Source: Paenibacillus paeoniae
Lineage (GTDB): Bacteria > Bacillota > Bacilli > Paenibacillales > Paenibacillaceae
Reading direction: 5' to 3'
Assembly: GCF_003388735.1 (NCBI RefSeq)
Contig: NZ_QUBQ01000001.1
Span: 1,984,001-2,048,000, forward strand
Length of the DNA stretch: 64,000 bases
The notes beneath the pieces were generated by a model. That model ran no database searches. It saw nothing but the letters and a program-made list of their open reading frames with translations, and was not told the DNA's origin. Shown one piece after another: positions 1 to 9,197 of this stretch; the stretch's first letter is position 1, and every line of letters starts with the position of its first letter. Made by a program: the position numbers and the translations under genes.

Positions 1-28
1 TCTATCTCGCAACAGCATATTAGCAGAT

Positions 29-706
29 TCAAAGCATGGATTCAGGCGAGCGAATACCGGCGGACAACATAAGCCAGTCCAGCTTCCACTTCGTAAAGGC
101 CAGAACTTCTCTGGAGTTATTATAGAACTCGTTCAGGACGCGCGACTTCACGCCTCCTACACCAACGGAATCTATCCTCGCGTATTTCGCAATTTCACCT
201 GCGCGCGCTGCATGGTAATCATGGGTAATGACCAGAAATGTGTCATAGCCCTTCTCTTCACCCAACATACTGCTAAACACCAAATTTTGATAGGTGCTCC
301 TTGACTCCGTCTCTAGCAACAGCTTGTCTTCTGGAACGCCCTTCTCCACCAAATAGTTCCTCATGCCCTCAGCCTCAGACAGCGTCGATGCTCGTCCCCC
401 GTGACCGCCGGAGAGAATTAAGGTCTTCACCGTTCCGTTCTCCAGCAGCGTTCGCGCATATTCCAGCCTCTCTCTAAGAGCAGGGCTTGGACGGTCATTC
501 CATAGGGCTGCGCCCAGTACGATGCCCGCATCGGCCTTCGGGTACGTTTCCTTGGAGCTGTAACCGTTAATCAGCCATAGCATATAACCGCTCCATAGCA
601 CACCTACCGCTATTCCCCACATGATGAAACGAAACAAGAGCAGCCACGGGCGAAATGAACGCTTCCGTCTCCGCGGTCTGCTCTTCTTTTGAACTGCTAC
701 CTTCAT
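29..706 (-). CDS. YdcF-family (DUF218) membrane-anchored protein
   Basis: A 225-residue protein with an Arg/Lys-rich cytoplasmic start, one hydrophobic segment at about residues 22-45, and then a DUF218 domain. The domain shows the family pattern DAGIVLGAALWNDRPS near residue 60, LILSGGHGG near 95, and THDYHAARA near 160. Family members (SanA, YdcF, ElyC) act at the envelope, but their reaction is not settled. The ATG lies inside the stop region of the upstream DUF402 gene, so the two are probably co-translated. Family call is firm; role is unknown. Confidence 0.85.
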   Translation of the reverse strand: MKVAVQKKSRPRRRKRSFRPWLLLFRFIMWGIAVGVLWSGYMLWLINGYSSKETYPKADAGIVLGAALWNDRPSPALRERLEYARTLLENGTVKTLILSGGHGGRASTLSEAEGMRNYLVEKGVPEDKLLLETESRSTYQNLVFSSMLGEEKGYDTFLVITHDYHAARAGEIAKYARIDSVGVGGVKSRVLNEFYNNSREVLAFTKWKLDWLMLSAGIRSPESML

Positions 707-1260
707 GATTCGCTTAATTCCCCCGTCCGCTCCGCCAGCGTCTTGCGATGCTTGAGACTTAGCGTAAAATAACGGAACCTGCCATTGCGAATGCTGGACA
801 AAAGCCTTCCAGCCGTCTTGCGAGCCAACGCGGCATCTCTTCCGCTTACGTCGCCTTGCCGCAATGCGTCCTCGAGCTCATCCTCATCCATCAAATAAAC
901 TTCGCCGCTAGGCAGTACCACAACATCCAAATACAAATCATCAAACCAGGGCACCTGCTGATCCGTTAATCCTTGCGTCTTGCATACGTCAATATACCAT
1001 TGCACCACACGGCCTTTATCATCGAACATCGTCGTCACGACAAAATGCTCGCCCTTCGGAAAGTGCTGCATCCACATATAACCACGATCGGCCAGACAGA
1101 GTCTCCGTCCGTCATATTCCTTCCATAGCGGCTCCCTCAACTCATGAATCCGATAAAAGGTAACCAGACCACGGAACTCGTCGCCGTCAAGCGCCAGGCA
1201 GGAGTAGCTTCTCCGCAAGATGCGGCGCCAATTCGCCCGGTCAGAAAATTTTCTCTTCAT
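703..1260 (-). CDS. DUF402 domain protein
   Basis: A 185-residue protein with the DUF402 fold seen in nucleoside di/triphosphate phosphatases (Ntdp) and FomD. It has the acidic cluster PWFDDLYLDVVVLPSGEVYLMDEDEL at about residues 104-129, whose Asp/Glu residues bind divalent metal in that family, and the upstream YIDVCK. This resembles the family closely enough to suggest a metal-dependent phosphatase on a nucleotide or similar phosphoester; the substrate cannot be read from sequence. An AAAGG site precedes the ATG. It overlaps the YdcF-like gene by 4 bases. Confidence 0.8.
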   Translation of the reverse strand: MKRKFSDRANWRRILRRSYSCLALDGDEFRGLVTFYRIHELREPLWKEYDGRRLCLADRGYMWMQHFPKGEHFVVTTMFDDKGRVVQWYIDVCKTQGLTDQQVPWFDDLYLDVVVLPSGEVYLMDEDELEDALRQGDVSGRDAALARKTAGRLLSSIRNGRFRYFTLSLKHRKTLAERTGELSES

Positions 1261-1398
1261 ACGGAACGTACCTTTCCGTTCATATTGGTGACCCTATAGA
1301 GAAAGATTACCATATCTTAACGTCCATCTCCAGCCGACGGAGAAAATAAACAACTATCGCCTGTCCCAGCGGGGTTTTGAAGCTTACGCCTCATGAGC

Positions 1399-1444
1399 AA
1401 AAAAAGCGCCCCGCCGACTATACGTTCAGTCGACGGAAGCGCTC
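1399..1444 (-). terminator. Intrinsic terminator after the cyclophilin gene
   Basis: On the minus strand an imperfect stem (AGCGCTTCCGTCGACT paired with AGTCGGCGGGGCGCT) is followed by seven Ts. It starts 6 bases after the cyclophilin stop codon. Confidence 0.85.
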
Positions 1445-1449
1445 TCTGG

Positions 1450-2103
1450 CTATGCCGCCTCGATTGTAATCGATTCGATCACAATATCCTCGATCGGCGA
1501 TCCATTCTGAACCTCGCTCGATGCAATGTGCCGGACAGTATCCAATCCGCTTACAACCTTGCCGAAAATCGTATAGTTCGGCTGCCGATTCAGATTGGAT
1601 GCCTCCGGGCCCGTGCAAATAAAAAATTGGCTGCTGCCGGAGTTCGGCGAGCCCGTATTGAACATCGCTACCGTACCTTCCTCATAGATGAACTCCGAAT
1701 TCAATTCATCGGGAATCCGATAACCGGCGTTGCCTGTGCCGTTTCCCTTCGGATCGCCCGTCTGGATCATAAAGGATTCGATCACAGAATGAAACTTCAG
1801 CCCCTCGTAGAAGCCTTCATTCGAAAGAAAGACAAAGTTGTTCACCGTCACCGGAGCTGCTTTTGCGTGCAGCTCCACGACGAACTCGCCTTTGTTTGTT
1901 TTGATGTTCGCCTTGTACTGCTTGTCCAGGTCAATCGACATTTGCGGCATTCGGTCCCAGCTTATCGTCTTGTCCGGGTCAGAGTCTGGCTTGCCGCCAG
2001 GCACCGACACCGCACTGTCCTTAGAACCGCAACCGGCAATCAAAAGCATCAAAGCTATGAGTACAAGTACGTGACGATATGTTCTCGAGCTTCGTATCGA
2101 CAT
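1450..2103 (-). CDS. Cyclophilin-type peptidyl-prolyl isomerase lipoprotein
   Basis: A 217-residue protein starting at the ATG at 2103, which has an AGGTG site about 8 bases upstream; an in-frame TTG two codons earlier is less likely. A lipoprotein signal ends in LLIAGC near residue 25. The cyclophilin domain (about 60-217) carries FHSVIESFMIQTGDP, containing the catalytic-region Phe/Gln, then GSPNSGSSQFFI and YTIFGKVVSGLD. It should catalyse cis-trans isomerisation of prolyl bonds in exported proteins at the membrane surface. Its own terminator follows, and PBP1A lies just upstream. Confidence 0.9.
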   Translation of the reverse strand: MSIRSSRTYRHVLVLIALMLLIAGCGSKDSAVSVPGGKPDSDPDKTISWDRMPQMSIDLDKQYKANIKTNKGEFVVELHAKAAPVTVNNFVFLSNEGFYEGLKFHSVIESFMIQTGDPKGNGTGNAGYRIPDELNSEFIYEEGTVAMFNTGSPNSGSSQFFICTGPEASNLNRQPNYTIFGKVVSGLDTVRHIASSEVQNGSPIEDIVIESITIEAA

Positions 2104-2130
2104 GTCCAATCACCTATCCCTGCTATATGC

Positions 2131-4596
2131 TTAGAATCCGCCTACAGATACTCCGTCCGTTGAATTACCGGCCGAAGGCGGAGGCGGATCTATCAGACCG
2201 CTTTCTCCCTCTCCTCCAGGAACACCTGTATCACCTGGCGTCTCCGGTGTACCAGGATCGGTGCCTTCTCCGTCTCCGCCGTTCTCGCCACCCTCATTGC
2301 CATCGCCAGGTGGGGTTACAGGAGGCGTAGGAGTGTCTGTCTCTCCTGGAACTTCCGGAATACCGATATCAATCTCCGGTATGACGACCGATATGACATT
2401 CGAAGGCGTGCTGCGCTGATTGCTGGCAGCATCATAGGCCACGACATAATAGTCGTAAGTCATGCCCGGGAATACGCTCATATCTTCAATTTGCGGATTT
2501 AACGTATCCACGAAGCGAATATAGTCGCTTGCACCGCTTTCCTTGCGGTACACCTCATACGTTATTTCTTTTTCGTCCAATGGATCCCAGCTTAAAAACA
2601 CTCTTCCTTCCACTTCCGAGAACTGCGCCTTGAAGTTCTTAATCGTAATCGGCGGCTTGTCTTCCTTCACGTTGCTCGGACGTTTGAAACTGTCCTTCGC
2701 AACACCTTTCAGCGCAGGACGCATCACCTTGGCGAACAAAGCAGCCGACTGGCCCCCGCCTTTCGTAAGCAAATGATTCACGTCCGTCTTATCGTAGCCC
2801 ATCCAGACAGCGGCTGTCCATTCCGGCGTGTAGCCGACGAACCAGGCATCCTTGATACCATTGCCCCTGTAGCCTGGAATTCCGGCTTGCGTTGTGCCTG
2901 TCTTGCCTGCTACCGGACGATCGATCGCGGCTCTCGCGCCTGTACCGCCCTTCTCGACGACCGATTGCATCATTTCCGTCAAATACCATGCCGTATCCGG
3001 GGACATGAGCTGCTGGGATGGCGGCTCTTTATATTCCCAATTCTTCCTCCCGGAAATCTTAGTAATCGTATGCGGATCGACCGACTTGCCGCCATTCGCC
3101 ATGACACTGTAGGCCGTCGCCATCTGCAGCGGAGAAGCTCCGCGCGTCAGACCGCCAAGCGCCATCGCCAAGTTACGGTCGTCCGGCTCCAGCGTGAGAC
3201 CAAGCTTCTCGGCAAAGGCCGCCCCCTGCTTGACGCCGACTTCATTCAGCATCCAGACCGCAGCGAGGTTTCGCGAATCCTTAATCGCTTGCGTCATCGA
3301 GACGGCAACAGCGCCCCATCTGTCTTGCGGACAATAATTGGAGAAGCACTTCTGGTCATTCTTCAGCGTCGACCACGGGAAATACTTGCCCGACTCAAGC
3401 GCAGGACCGTATGCCACAATCGGCTTGATCGCCGAGCCTGGCTGGCGCTTCTTGTCCACGCGGTTCCAGCCGCGCGACGAGTAATCGCGTCCGCCGGCGA
3501 TTGCCTTAATCTGGCCGTTCCGGTGGTCAATGATAATCATCGAGCCTTGTACAATTTGATCGTCCTTGCTTTCCTCGAAGTTGGAGGCATCGGCGAACTC
3601 CTTGTCCACCGCATCCTGGGCTTGCGGGTCAAGCGATGTATAGATATGCAGGCCGCCGACACGCAGCTCTTCCTCGGACAAGCCGGTAACCTTCATCGCC
3701 TCATTCAGCACGAAGTCGGCATATGCATGGTACTTGCCGGTCTTCATATCATTCTGATTCGGCGGAACCTCGTAGACAACCGCTTGGGCTTCCTTCATCT
3801 CCGTTTCCGTAATGTAGTTCTGTTCATACATAAGACGCAGCACGACAGCTCTGCGGTTCATGGACTCATCCGGATTGATTAGCGGATTGAACCGGTTAGG
3901 CGCCTTCGGCATAGCAGCCAGCGTCGCGGCTTGCCATAGCTTCATGTCTTCCAGCTCGACACCAAAATAATACTCGGCTGCCGCTTTCACGCCATGAATG
4001 CCTTTTCCGAAGTAAATCCGGTTCAGGTACATCGTCAATATCTCATCCTTTGTCAGCTCCTGCTCAAGCGCAACGGCTATGGAAGCCTCCGTCGCTTTGC
4101 GGAAAAAGGTTTTGTCTGCCGACAGGAAGACGTTTTTGGCGAGCTGTTGCGTAATCGTACTGCCGCCCTCGACTGCGCTTCGCGCAATGACGTCCTTCAC
4201 GAGCGCACGTCCGATTGCCCAGAAATCCAAGCCGGAGTGCTCACGGAAGCGCTGGTCTTCCGTAGCGACAATCGCATTTCTCATAAACTCCGGAATTTCG
4301 GAAAACTCCGCAACTTCGCGATGGTCCAATACATCGTATAATCTGGATATTTCATTGCCATTCACATCATAAATAATGGAAGCCTCTCCGAATTCCAGCT
4401 TGCTCCCATGCTCCTGAAGCAGCCGTTCACCGTTAAGAACAATTAATAAATAACCAATGATGCCGCACACGATTCCGATTACGATCGTAAAAAATATACC
4501 GTAGAACCATCCCTTGCCCGACATCCACTTCTTTTTCTTTTTCTTTGTTTTTGGTTTCGTAGTAGTAGTGGTTCTTCTCCTAGGTTGCTCAGTCAT
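2131..4596 (-). CDS. ponA: Class A penicillin-binding protein 1A
   Basis: An 821-residue bifunctional peptidoglycan synthase. A Lys-rich cytoplasmic tail precedes one membrane segment (about residues 30-52). The glycosyltransferase (GT51) domain follows, with ATEDQRFREHSGLD holding the catalytic Glu near residue 113. The transpeptidase has the SxxK serine in GSAIKP near 388 and KTGTTQ near 564. A fibronectin-type-III-like domain (about 655-745) and a Pro/Gly/Glu-rich tail end the protein, as in several Bacillales PBP1A. A strong GGAGGGGAG site precedes the ATG. The symbol rests on domain architecture; paralogues elsewhere cannot be excluded. Confidence 0.92.
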   Translation of the reverse strand: MTEQPRRRTTTTTKPKTKKKKKKWMSGKGWFYGIFFTIVIGIVCGIIGYLLIVLNGERLLQEHGSKLEFGEASIIYDVNGNEISRLYDVLDHREVAEFSEIPEFMRNAIVATEDQRFREHSGLDFWAIGRALVKDVIARSAVEGGSTITQQLAKNVFLSADKTFFRKATEASIAVALEQELTKDEILTMYLNRIYFGKGIHGVKAAAEYYFGVELEDMKLWQAATLAAMPKAPNRFNPLINPDESMNRRAVVLRLMYEQNYITETEMKEAQAVVYEVPPNQNDMKTGKYHAYADFVLNEAMKVTGLSEEELRVGGLHIYTSLDPQAQDAVDKEFADASNFEESKDDQIVQGSMIIIDHRNGQIKAIAGGRDYSSRGWNRVDKKRQPGSAIKPIVAYGPALESGKYFPWSTLKNDQKCFSNYCPQDRWGAVAVSMTQAIKDSRNLAAVWMLNEVGVKQGAAFAEKLGLTLEPDDRNLAMALGGLTRGASPLQMATAYSVMANGGKSVDPHTITKISGRKNWEYKEPPSQQLMSPDTAWYLTEMMQSVVEKGGTGARAAIDRPVAGKTGTTQAGIPGYRGNGIKDAWFVGYTPEWTAAVWMGYDKTDVNHLLTKGGGQSAALFAKVMRPALKGVAKDSFKRPSNVKEDKPPITIKNFKAQFSEVEGRVFLSWDPLDEKEITYEVYRKESGASDYIRFVDTLNPQIEDMSVFPGMTYDYYVVAYDAASNQRSTPSNVISVVIPEIDIGIPEVPGETDTPTPPVTPPGDGNEGGENGGDGEGTDPGTPETPGDTGVPGGEGESGLIDPPPPSAGNSTDGVSVGGF

Positions 4597-4650
4597 GATG
4601 ACTCCCCTCCTGCTCCTTGCTTCGTTTTATCTAGCATTGCCGCAAATAGG

Positions 4651-4684
4651 CAAGGGCAACCCAGCTCAGAGCGGGTTGCCCTTG
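4651..4684 (-). terminator. Inverted repeat after hfq
   Basis: A perfect 12-base stem (CAAGGGCAACCC / GGGTTGCCCTTG) around an 8-base loop lies between the hfq stop and the PBP1A start. No long T-run follows on either strand, so it may act as a weak terminator or an RNA-stabilising hairpin. Confidence 0.6.
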
Positions 4685-4743
4685 CATGCCGCTATCTAGT
4701 TAAACGAATCCCTCTATAAGAAAGTTTCACAATGATCGCTAAA

Positions 4744-4989
4744 CTAGCCCTCAGACGGGTTTTGTTCCTGCTGCATCAAAGAAACGTTCCGTTGCGGTAC
4801 GAAGGTGGAGATTGCGTGCTTGTACACCATCTGCTGACGGCCCTCGCTGTCAATGATAATCGTGAAATTATCAAAGGCTTTAATTACGCCCCGAATTTGA
4901 AAACCATTCATCAAAAAAACGGTAACCGGAATGTTATCCTTTCGCAACTGGTTCAGGAACGTATCTTGAATATTGATTGATTTGTTCAT
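4744..4989 (-). CDS. hfq: RNA chaperone Hfq
   Basis: An 81-residue Sm-like protein. Sm1 is [20 protein letters not shown] and Sm2 contains the hallmark YKHAIST near residue 63. Hfq forms a hexameric ring that binds A- and U-rich RNA and assists sRNA-mRNA pairing. Its ATG overlaps the miaA stop (ATGA), so it is the last gene of the mutS-mutL-methyltransferase-miaA-hfq chain, the same order as in other Bacillales. The C-terminal tail is short, as usual for Gram-positive Hfq. Confidence 0.96.
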   Translation of the reverse strand: MNKSINIQDTFLNQLRKDNIPVTVFLMNGFQIRGVIKAFDNFTIIIDSEGRQQMVYKHAISTFVPQRNVSLMQQEQNPSEG

Positions 4990-6020
4990 TGGACGTTACC
5001 CCCGTCTAAAAAAGATTGATTAGAAGTATATTCAAGATGATCTTGAAACTTTCCTGCTATTATAGCATGAATCGAACGCAAATTGTTGTGAAAATTTTCC
5101 CCCATATCGAACCAGTGAATATCTCCCATATGCCGGAACCACGACAATTGCCGCTTGGCAAATCTTCTGGTATCCCGCTTCAGCAGCTCAACAGCCGCTT
5201 CATAGCTGCATTCCCCCCGCAAGTAACGGGCCAATTCCTTATATCCCAGCGCCTGCATAGGCACAGCATGGGGCGGCAAGTTTCGGGCGAGCAGCCGCTC
5301 CACTTCCTCGACCAGTCCATCCCTCAGCATCTCATCGATCCGATGCTCAATACGGCGGTACAGCTCCGCGCGATCCATCGTCAGACCGATCAGAATCAAG
5401 TTGTAAGGCGATTCTTTCTTCTGCCCCGCTTGCTGTTCGGTGAATGACTGTCCCGTCGTATGCTGCACTTCAAGCGCGCGGATCACGCGACGGATATCGT
5501 TGGGATGCAGCCGCTCGGCGGCCGCCGGGTCCACTTCCGCCAGCTTCCGATGGAGCGCCTCCGCCCCTTGACGCTCGGCATAGGCTTCCATCTCGGCGCG
5601 AAAGGCATCGTCCGAGCCTTTATCAGCAAATTGATAATTATAGCAAAGCGATTCAACATACAGCCCTGTTCCGCCTACCACGAATGGCAGCTTTCCTCTA
5701 GAGGCGATGTCAGAGATTGCGCCGGCAGCCTCCGCTTGAAAGTCGGCAGCGGAATAAGCCTCCTCCGGCTCCCGTATATCGATAAGATGATGAGGTACGC
5801 CTTGACGCTCATCCTCTATAATTTTCGCAGTTCCAATATCCATCGTTCGGTACACTTGCATGGAATCGCCCGATATAATTTCCGCGTTCCATGTCTTGGC
5901 TATGCTCAGACTAAGCGCTGTCTTGCCAACAGCTGTCGGGCCGATCAGGACGAGCAGCGGCTGCTTGCCCGCAGCGGTGTCTCCCGCTCGGTCCCCCGTT
6001 ACTCCCGTTTGATCAATCAA
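4986..6020 (-). CDS. miaA: tRNA dimethylallyltransferase MiaA
   Basis: A 344-residue enzyme that adds a dimethylallyl group to N6 of A37 in tRNAs reading UNN codons. Visible motifs are the P-loop GPTAVGKT (about residues 27-34), the catalytic DSMQVYR (about 52-58), HHLIDIREP and GGTGLYVES. The start is a TTG overlapping the methyltransferase stop, with GGAG 9 bases upstream. The last residues overlap hfq. Confidence 0.95.
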   Translation of the reverse strand: MIDQTGVTGDRAGDTAAGKQPLLVLIGPTAVGKTALSLSIAKTWNAEIISGDSMQVYRTMDIGTAKIIEDERQGVPHHLIDIREPEEAYSAADFQAEAAGAISDIASRGKLPFVVGGTGLYVESLCYNYQFADKGSDDAFRAEMEAYAERQGAEALHRKLAEVDPAAAERLHPNDIRRVIRALEVQHTTGQSFTEQQAGQKKESPYNLILIGLTMDRAELYRRIEHRIDEMLRDGLVEEVERLLARNLPPHAVPMQALGYKELARYLRGECSYEAAVELLKRDTRRFAKRQLSWFRHMGDIHWFDMGENFHNNLRSIHAIIAGKFQDHLEYTSNQSFLDGGNVQ

Positions 6021-6792
6021 TGGTAATCACTCCGTATGCAATTTTCGATGAGTTGAACTGGGTGCGTGTAAAGCCGAGACGCAAAAATTCGTCACTCACG
6101 CCGGTTTCCTTCATGATGACCGTTTTCCTCGCGACGCGTTTCGCATGCTCGACGACTTCATGGCTAAGCTCGTCCATATTGGCGAGCGAACGGAACGCGC
6201 CTATGGCCGTCGATTCCATAATCGGCTGCCGAAACATCGGGTCGAAGTAGACGATATCCACGCTATTGTCCGGCTGGGAGGCCAGGTAGTCGGCATGATT
6301 GCCGTCAAACATCCGAATCCGCCGCATCGCCTCGTTTACTTCCGGCAGGCCGGTATCGTAATGCTGGAGCCCTTGTTTCACTAACGAACATAGGACCGGC
6401 TCACTCTCTATGGCGACGACCTCGCCCGTCTCTCCTGCCGCATAGGAGAATACCAAGGCGTCCGCCGCCATACCGGCTGTACAATCGATAATGCGGTCGC
6501 CAGGTTCGCAGCGCGACAGCGCAATTAACGGATCGCTCTCTCCCTTGCGCAGACGCTTCACCCGTATAAAAGCCATGCTGGGATGGAAGAACAGCGGCGG
6601 CTCTTCCGCATGATCATAATATCTCGTCTCCGTATCCGTAACGATGATCACACGATTGTCACCGCTAAGCTCCAACAGCTTGCGCACAGACATCCTTCTG
6701 CGCGGTTTCACAGCTGCCCGAAGCTCTTCAGCCAGCCGACTTGCCTGCTGCATCGATTTTGGCGTCGGCTTAGGGGCCGTTGTAATAATCAT
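6013..6792 (-). CDS. RsmJ-like class I SAM-dependent methyltransferase
   Basis: A 259-residue Rossmann methyltransferase. The SAM-binding glycine region is IIDCTAGMAADALVFSY (about residues 100-116), and the VYFDPMF motif near 185 resembles the YLDPMFP of 16S rRNA m2G1516 methyltransferase RsmJ. rRNA methylation is therefore the best guess but the target is not proven. Its ATG overlaps the mutL stop and its stop overlaps miaA, so it is translationally coupled to both sides. Confidence 0.8.
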   Translation of the reverse strand: MIITTAPKPTPKSMQQASRLAEELRAAVKPRRRMSVRKLLELSGDNRVIIVTDTETRYYDHAEEPPLFFHPSMAFIRVKRLRKGESDPLIALSRCEPGDRIIDCTAGMAADALVFSYAAGETGEVVAIESEPVLCSLVKQGLQHYDTGLPEVNEAMRRIRMFDGNHADYLASQPDNSVDIVYFDPMFRQPIMESTAIGAFRSLANMDELSHEVVEHAKRVARKTVIMKETGVSDEFLRLGFTRTQFNSSKIAYGVITID

Positions 6793-9167
6793 GACATCAC
6801 CCGTTTAAACATTTTTTCGAGCTGATAGGTGGACAAATGAACGATAATCGGCCGGCCGTGCGGACAAGTATAAGGCTGCAAGCAACGAGATAGACGTGCC
6901 AGAAGCGCGTCGCCTTCTTCTCTTGTCATTCGGTCGTTGGCTTTGATGGACGCTTTGCAAGCGCACATAATCGCTGCCTTCTCCCTCAGCTTAGTTACAT
7001 TGATCGATTTGCGTTCCTCGATCAGAAGCTCCGCCATCTCCTCAATAAGCGATTGTTCTTCCCCTTGCGGCATCCACTCCGGATACGCACGGACCAGGAA
7101 AGTTTGCGCCCCGAATGGTTCGATCTCGACGCCCGCTTCGCGGAATAGATCCATCATATCCCGCAGCTGCGTCGCATCGCCCGGTGTAAACTCCAAAGTC
7201 AGTGGAACAAGCAGACCTTGGCTTGCAGCAACAGGATTCCCAAATTTATGAAGGTAATACTCATAATTGATCCTCTCATGCGCGGCATGCTGGTCAATCA
7301 GATAAAGCCCGTCATCCGCCTGAGCAACAATATAGGTACCATGATGCTGACCGATCCAATGCAGCTCAGGAAAGCTTGGGCCCGCATTCGGCGGCTGGTC
7401 GGTTGAGCTAACGCCGGATTTGGCGTCGGCATTCTCCAGTGTTGACGCCGGCCCTTCCTCTATCGAGCTCGATGAATCGATAGCCCCTCCTGCCTTATCA
7501 GAAGCCGACGGCTCATTATCGATGCGAGCGGAATCCGGCGGCATTGGCCGAGACGATCCCGCACCCTCTACAGTTCCTCCGTTATTACTCTCGCTCCCAT
7601 ATGACTCCTGTGCCGGTTCCCGCCATGCCCAGTCGCCTTCGCGCGGATCAGACGACGATCCGGACGGTGCGTATAGTCTCTCTGTAGCATCCCGCGGCAC
7701 CTGCTCCCGGTAGAGGGACTCTGTCACCCGGGATGATCGATCAGAGCGGCCACCTTGTGGGGCTGAACTGCCTCCTTGCTGGACTGAACGACGCTCATCT
7801 TTGCCGTTTGCTGACCAGTCCTCACTTCTGGCAGAGGTTGAATCAGGCGCTGCCGCTCCTCCACTTGGCGAGCGAACCGCACCATCAAAGCGCGAAGACC
7901 CTCTCGACTCTTCCTGAAGAGGAGCTGACGATCGCTCGATACGGGGATGGGCATCGGTTCGATCGGCGCCTCTATGAACGGTCGCTTCCGAAGCAGCTGC
8001 CGCTTCGGAACGAGCCGAAGGCAGAGAGACGGCATCAACTGCTCCAGATGCCGCCGGATCTGCAGATGCGCTTCCTTGTACAGATTCACCTATGCGGTCC
8101 GCGATATGGAATGAAATAGCATCCTGCACATATTGCAGCTTAGAACGGCTGCTCCCCGTCGATGCTCCAGGTATGTAACGATGGGCACCAAGCGCCGCCT
8201 TCACCGTTCGCTCGATCAATGCTCGCAGTTCCATCTCTTTGCTGAATCGCACCTCCATCTTCGAAGGATGTACGTTCACATCCAGCAGTCCGGGATGCAT
8301 GCCTAACTCCAGTACCACAAGCGGGAACCGGTTGATAGGGAGCAGCGTGTGATAGGCTTGCAGCAGCGATTGGTTGATAGCATGGCTGCGGATATATCGA
8401 CCGTTCACGACAGCCGTAATACCGTTGCGATTAGCCCGAGTCAGATCCGGCTTCGACAGGAATCCGGTCAATTCATAATCGGCATCCGAGCCGTCTACGG
8501 GAAGCATGGCTTTGGCTGCGCTTGTCCCGTAGATGGCGGCAATGACCTGCAGTCGATCACCGGTACCCATCGTGCGGAGCAATACGTTGCTGTTATGTTT
8601 GAGCGTAAAAGCAATACCGGGATGAGCTAGCGCCAGCCGATTAATATAATCGGAGATGTGGCCCAGCTCCGTCTGGATCGATTTCATATATTTGAGCCTT
8701 GCAGGCGTATTGTAGAATAGGTCGCGCACACTCATATTCGTGCCTCGCGGGGCATTGGCCGGCTCGTCGGCTGTCACCTTCCCGGCTTCGATCACCAGCT
8801 TGCGCGCAAGTCCGCTGTCCGTATTGGAGGAGATGCATGTCAGTCTTGAGACCGCCGCGATACTCGGCAGCGCCTCGCCTCTGAAGCCCAAGCTCGCGAT
8901 CCGGAACAGATCGCTGCTTGTCGAGATTTTGCTCGTCGCATGACGCTGGAAGGCGGTGGCAATATCTTCAGGATCGATACCGCCTCCGTTATCGGACACC
9001 CGGATCAACGTCAGACCGCCCTCTTCAATGACGATATCAACCTCCGTACTGCCAGCGTCAATCGCATTTTCGACAAGTTCCTTGACGACAGAGGAGGGCC
9101 TCTCCACCACTTCGCCGGCCGCAATCTGATTCGCCAGCTGCTCATCCAACACTTTAATTTTCGACAT
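6789..9167 (-). CDS. mutL: DNA mismatch repair protein MutL
   Basis: A 792-residue protein. The GHKL ATPase N-terminus shows the motifs IAAGEVVERPSSVVKELVENAIDAG, DNGGGI and GFRGEAL. The C-terminal dimerisation/endonuclease domain starts near 610 with DQHAAHERINYEYY, includes the metal-site motif CACKASIKANDRM, and has CPHGRPI near 770. MutL couples MutS mismatch binding to strand removal, and the endonuclease motif fits a methylation-independent system. The linker between the domains (about 350-600) is unusually long and rich in Ser, Ala, Gly and acidic residues. Start: ATG with AAGGAGCG upstream. Confidence 0.96.
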   Translation of the reverse strand: MSKIKVLDEQLANQIAAGEVVERPSSVVKELVENAIDAGSTEVDIVIEEGGLTLIRVSDNGGGIDPEDIATAFQRHATSKISTSSDLFRIASLGFRGEALPSIAAVSRLTCISSNTDSGLARKLVIEAGKVTADEPANAPRGTNMSVRDLFYNTPARLKYMKSIQTELGHISDYINRLALAHPGIAFTLKHNSNVLLRTMGTGDRLQVIAAIYGTSAAKAMLPVDGSDADYELTGFLSKPDLTRANRNGITAVVNGRYIRSHAINQSLLQAYHTLLPINRFPLVVLELGMHPGLLDVNVHPSKMEVRFSKEMELRALIERTVKAALGAHRYIPGASTGSSRSKLQYVQDAISFHIADRIGESVQGSASADPAASGAVDAVSLPSARSEAAAASEATVHRGADRTDAHPRIERSSAPLQEESRGSSRFDGAVRSPSGGAAAPDSTSARSEDWSANGKDERRSVQQGGSSAPQGGRSDRSSRVTESLYREQVPRDATERLYAPSGSSSDPREGDWAWREPAQESYGSESNNGGTVEGAGSSRPMPPDSARIDNEPSASDKAGGAIDSSSSIEEGPASTLENADAKSGVSSTDQPPNAGPSFPELHWIGQHHGTYIVAQADDGLYLIDQHAAHERINYEYYLHKFGNPVAASQGLLVPLTLEFTPGDATQLRDMMDLFREAGVEIEPFGAQTFLVRAYPEWMPQGEEQSLIEEMAELLIEERKSINVTKLREKAAIMCACKASIKANDRMTREEGDALLARLSRCLQPYTCPHGRPIIVHLSTYQLEKMFKRVMS

Positions 9168-9197
9168 CTCGTCACGCTCCTTCCGTAATGGACGGCT

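Noticed and set aside
2773..3882. 369-codon plus-strand frame
   Set aside because: Antisense shadow of the PBP1A gene, whose motifs are complete; the frame has no domain and no ribosome site.
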